Below are positions 63,487 to 64,000 of a stretch of 64,000 nucleotides of DNA, piece by piece (the first letter of the stretch is position 1; the number at the start of each line of letters is the position of its first letter). This DNA is from Saprospiraceae bacterium (GTDB taxonomy: Bacteria; Bacteroidota; Bacteroidia; Chitinophagales; Saprospiraceae): positions 136,565 through 200,564 of the forward strand of contig JADKCF010000044.1 in NCBI GenBank assembly GCA_016714765.1. The letters run 5' to 3'. Made by a program: the position numbers and the translations under genes. The notes below the pieces were generated by a model, which was not told the origin of the DNA, did no database searches, and saw only the letters and a program-made list of their open reading frames with translations.

Positions 63487-64000
63487 CCGATATCAAATCA
63501 CAAATGTAACAACGAACCGCCAACAAGGGTTCCAATGTAAAGCCTCATGCCAACCATAGGAACCGCAGCAGAGCCCCCAAAAAAAAGTGGCTTGAATCTA
63601 AAGTAAAAATAAAATCTTTTGTTTATCTTTGTAATATTAAAATTTACGATAAAAAAACTGCCTTAAAAGTAAGGTGTAGGCGACTATAATTTTTTTTCGG
63701 ACTTACAGCTTCCACCACTGAGTAGCAGTACCATACTCACAGCGTAGTAATCATACCGAACATAAAACATTCTGTCATTCTTCGGAAGGGTGTAGCAAGA
63801 GACAGACATACATCAGAGATGATGGCCCGATTATATGAACCTGGATTGTAAAGCAAAAATAAGGTGCTTTGAGTAAACAAAAATGGGCTAAAAACCTATA
63901 TTTGTGCTGGGAGCGTGTGTGCGAACGATAAAAAAGTGCCTGAAATCTATTGAATATTAAAAAAAACCGAAAGTTGCTAAATTTTTATGCGTCTAACAGA
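63487..64000. other. Non-coding stretch with promoter-like boxes
   Basis: No convincing coding frame is seen in this 514-bp end of the window. It holds TATCTTTG (63624-63631) and TATATTTG (63897-63904), both fitting the -7 consensus, and a T run (about 63690-63697). It may contain the upstream region of a gene beyond the window or a small RNA, but I can support neither. Confidence 0.3.

Noticed and set aside
63881..63930. Group II intron-like 5' end (GTGTGCGAACG)
   Set aside because: Only a short match to the GTGYG start was seen, with no domain V hairpin or reverse transcriptase in the window.
1..64000. CRISPR array, tRNA or rRNA genes, known defence systems, integrase
   Set aside because: No regularly spaced direct repeats, no tRNA cloverleaf or T-loop consensus and no recombinase or defence-gene motifs were recognised on either strand by eye; a tRNAscan or Rfam search could not be run.

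Overview
The window is chromosomal DNA from a member of the Bacteroidota, most likely a Saprospiraceae-like or related environmental lineage. The evidence is the many secreted proteins with type IX secretion (T9SS) C-terminal domains (type A 'PNP' tails and type B gliding-motility tails), the DUF1800/DUF1501 pair, GLPGLI and OMP_b-brl families, TAnnTTTG-type -7 promoter boxes, frequent TTG/GTG starts and weak Shine-Dalgarno signals. No rRNA, tRNA or CRISPR array was recognised.

Layout. 1-2.2 kb: secreted T9SS proteins. 2.4-8.8 kb: a TetR-controlled tripartite RND efflux operon (TetR, TolC-like, HlyD-like lipoprotein, AcrB-like permease with a frameshift). 8.8-17.1 kb: secreted PKD protein, PqiA-like membrane protein, a T9SS protein and the DUF1800-DUF1501 pair. 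17.1-25.3 kb: DtxR-type regulator, nitroreductase, RuvC, rRNA/tRNA methyltransferase, CTP synthase (frameshifted), Kdo transferase and heptose-7-phosphate kinase. 25.5-33.2 kb: PA-domain T9SS protein, then a lipoprotein / ECF sigma / membrane-anchored barrel operon, and TruA. 33.2-37.8 kb: XRE-S24 (LexA-like) repressor with alkD, then an sdpR-sdpI pair and a hydrolase. 38-42.2 kb: subtilisin-like lipoprotein and a gliding-type secreted protein. 42.3-52.8 kb: an accessory region built around dinB. 52.9-63.5 kb: helical-repeat protein, FabG, SSS symporter, KAS III-like protein, acyl-CoA ligase, lipoprotein, porin (frameshifted), hydrolase and VOC protein.

Two observations stand out. First, a pair of 15-bp dyad boxes (consensus GWCGTNNANNRCGKC), with starts exactly 23 bp apart, lies upstream of alkD-XRE/S24 and again upstream of dinB. 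The XRE-S24 protein has the Ala-Gly site and Ser/Lys dyad, with LexA-like spacing, expected of a self-cleaving repressor. Together they look like a small SOS-like DNA-damage regulon with its own operator.

Second, the 3' end of dinB occurs four times (43.5, 50.5, 52.1 and 52.8 kb), each copy bordering a small cargo: a decayed OMP/GLPGLI/Cys-rich lipoprotein operon plus an IS4-type element, a two-gene membrane module, and a YefM/YoeB toxin-antitoxin pair. This resembles serial insertion at the dinB 3' end. Neither long dinB copy is intact, but the two are complementary.

Three otherwise well-conserved genes (RND permease, pyrG, porin) each contain a one-base contraction in a homopolymer. Because pyrG is normally essential, undercalled homopolymers in the assembly are the simplest explanation, and all frameshifts here should be read with that in mind.
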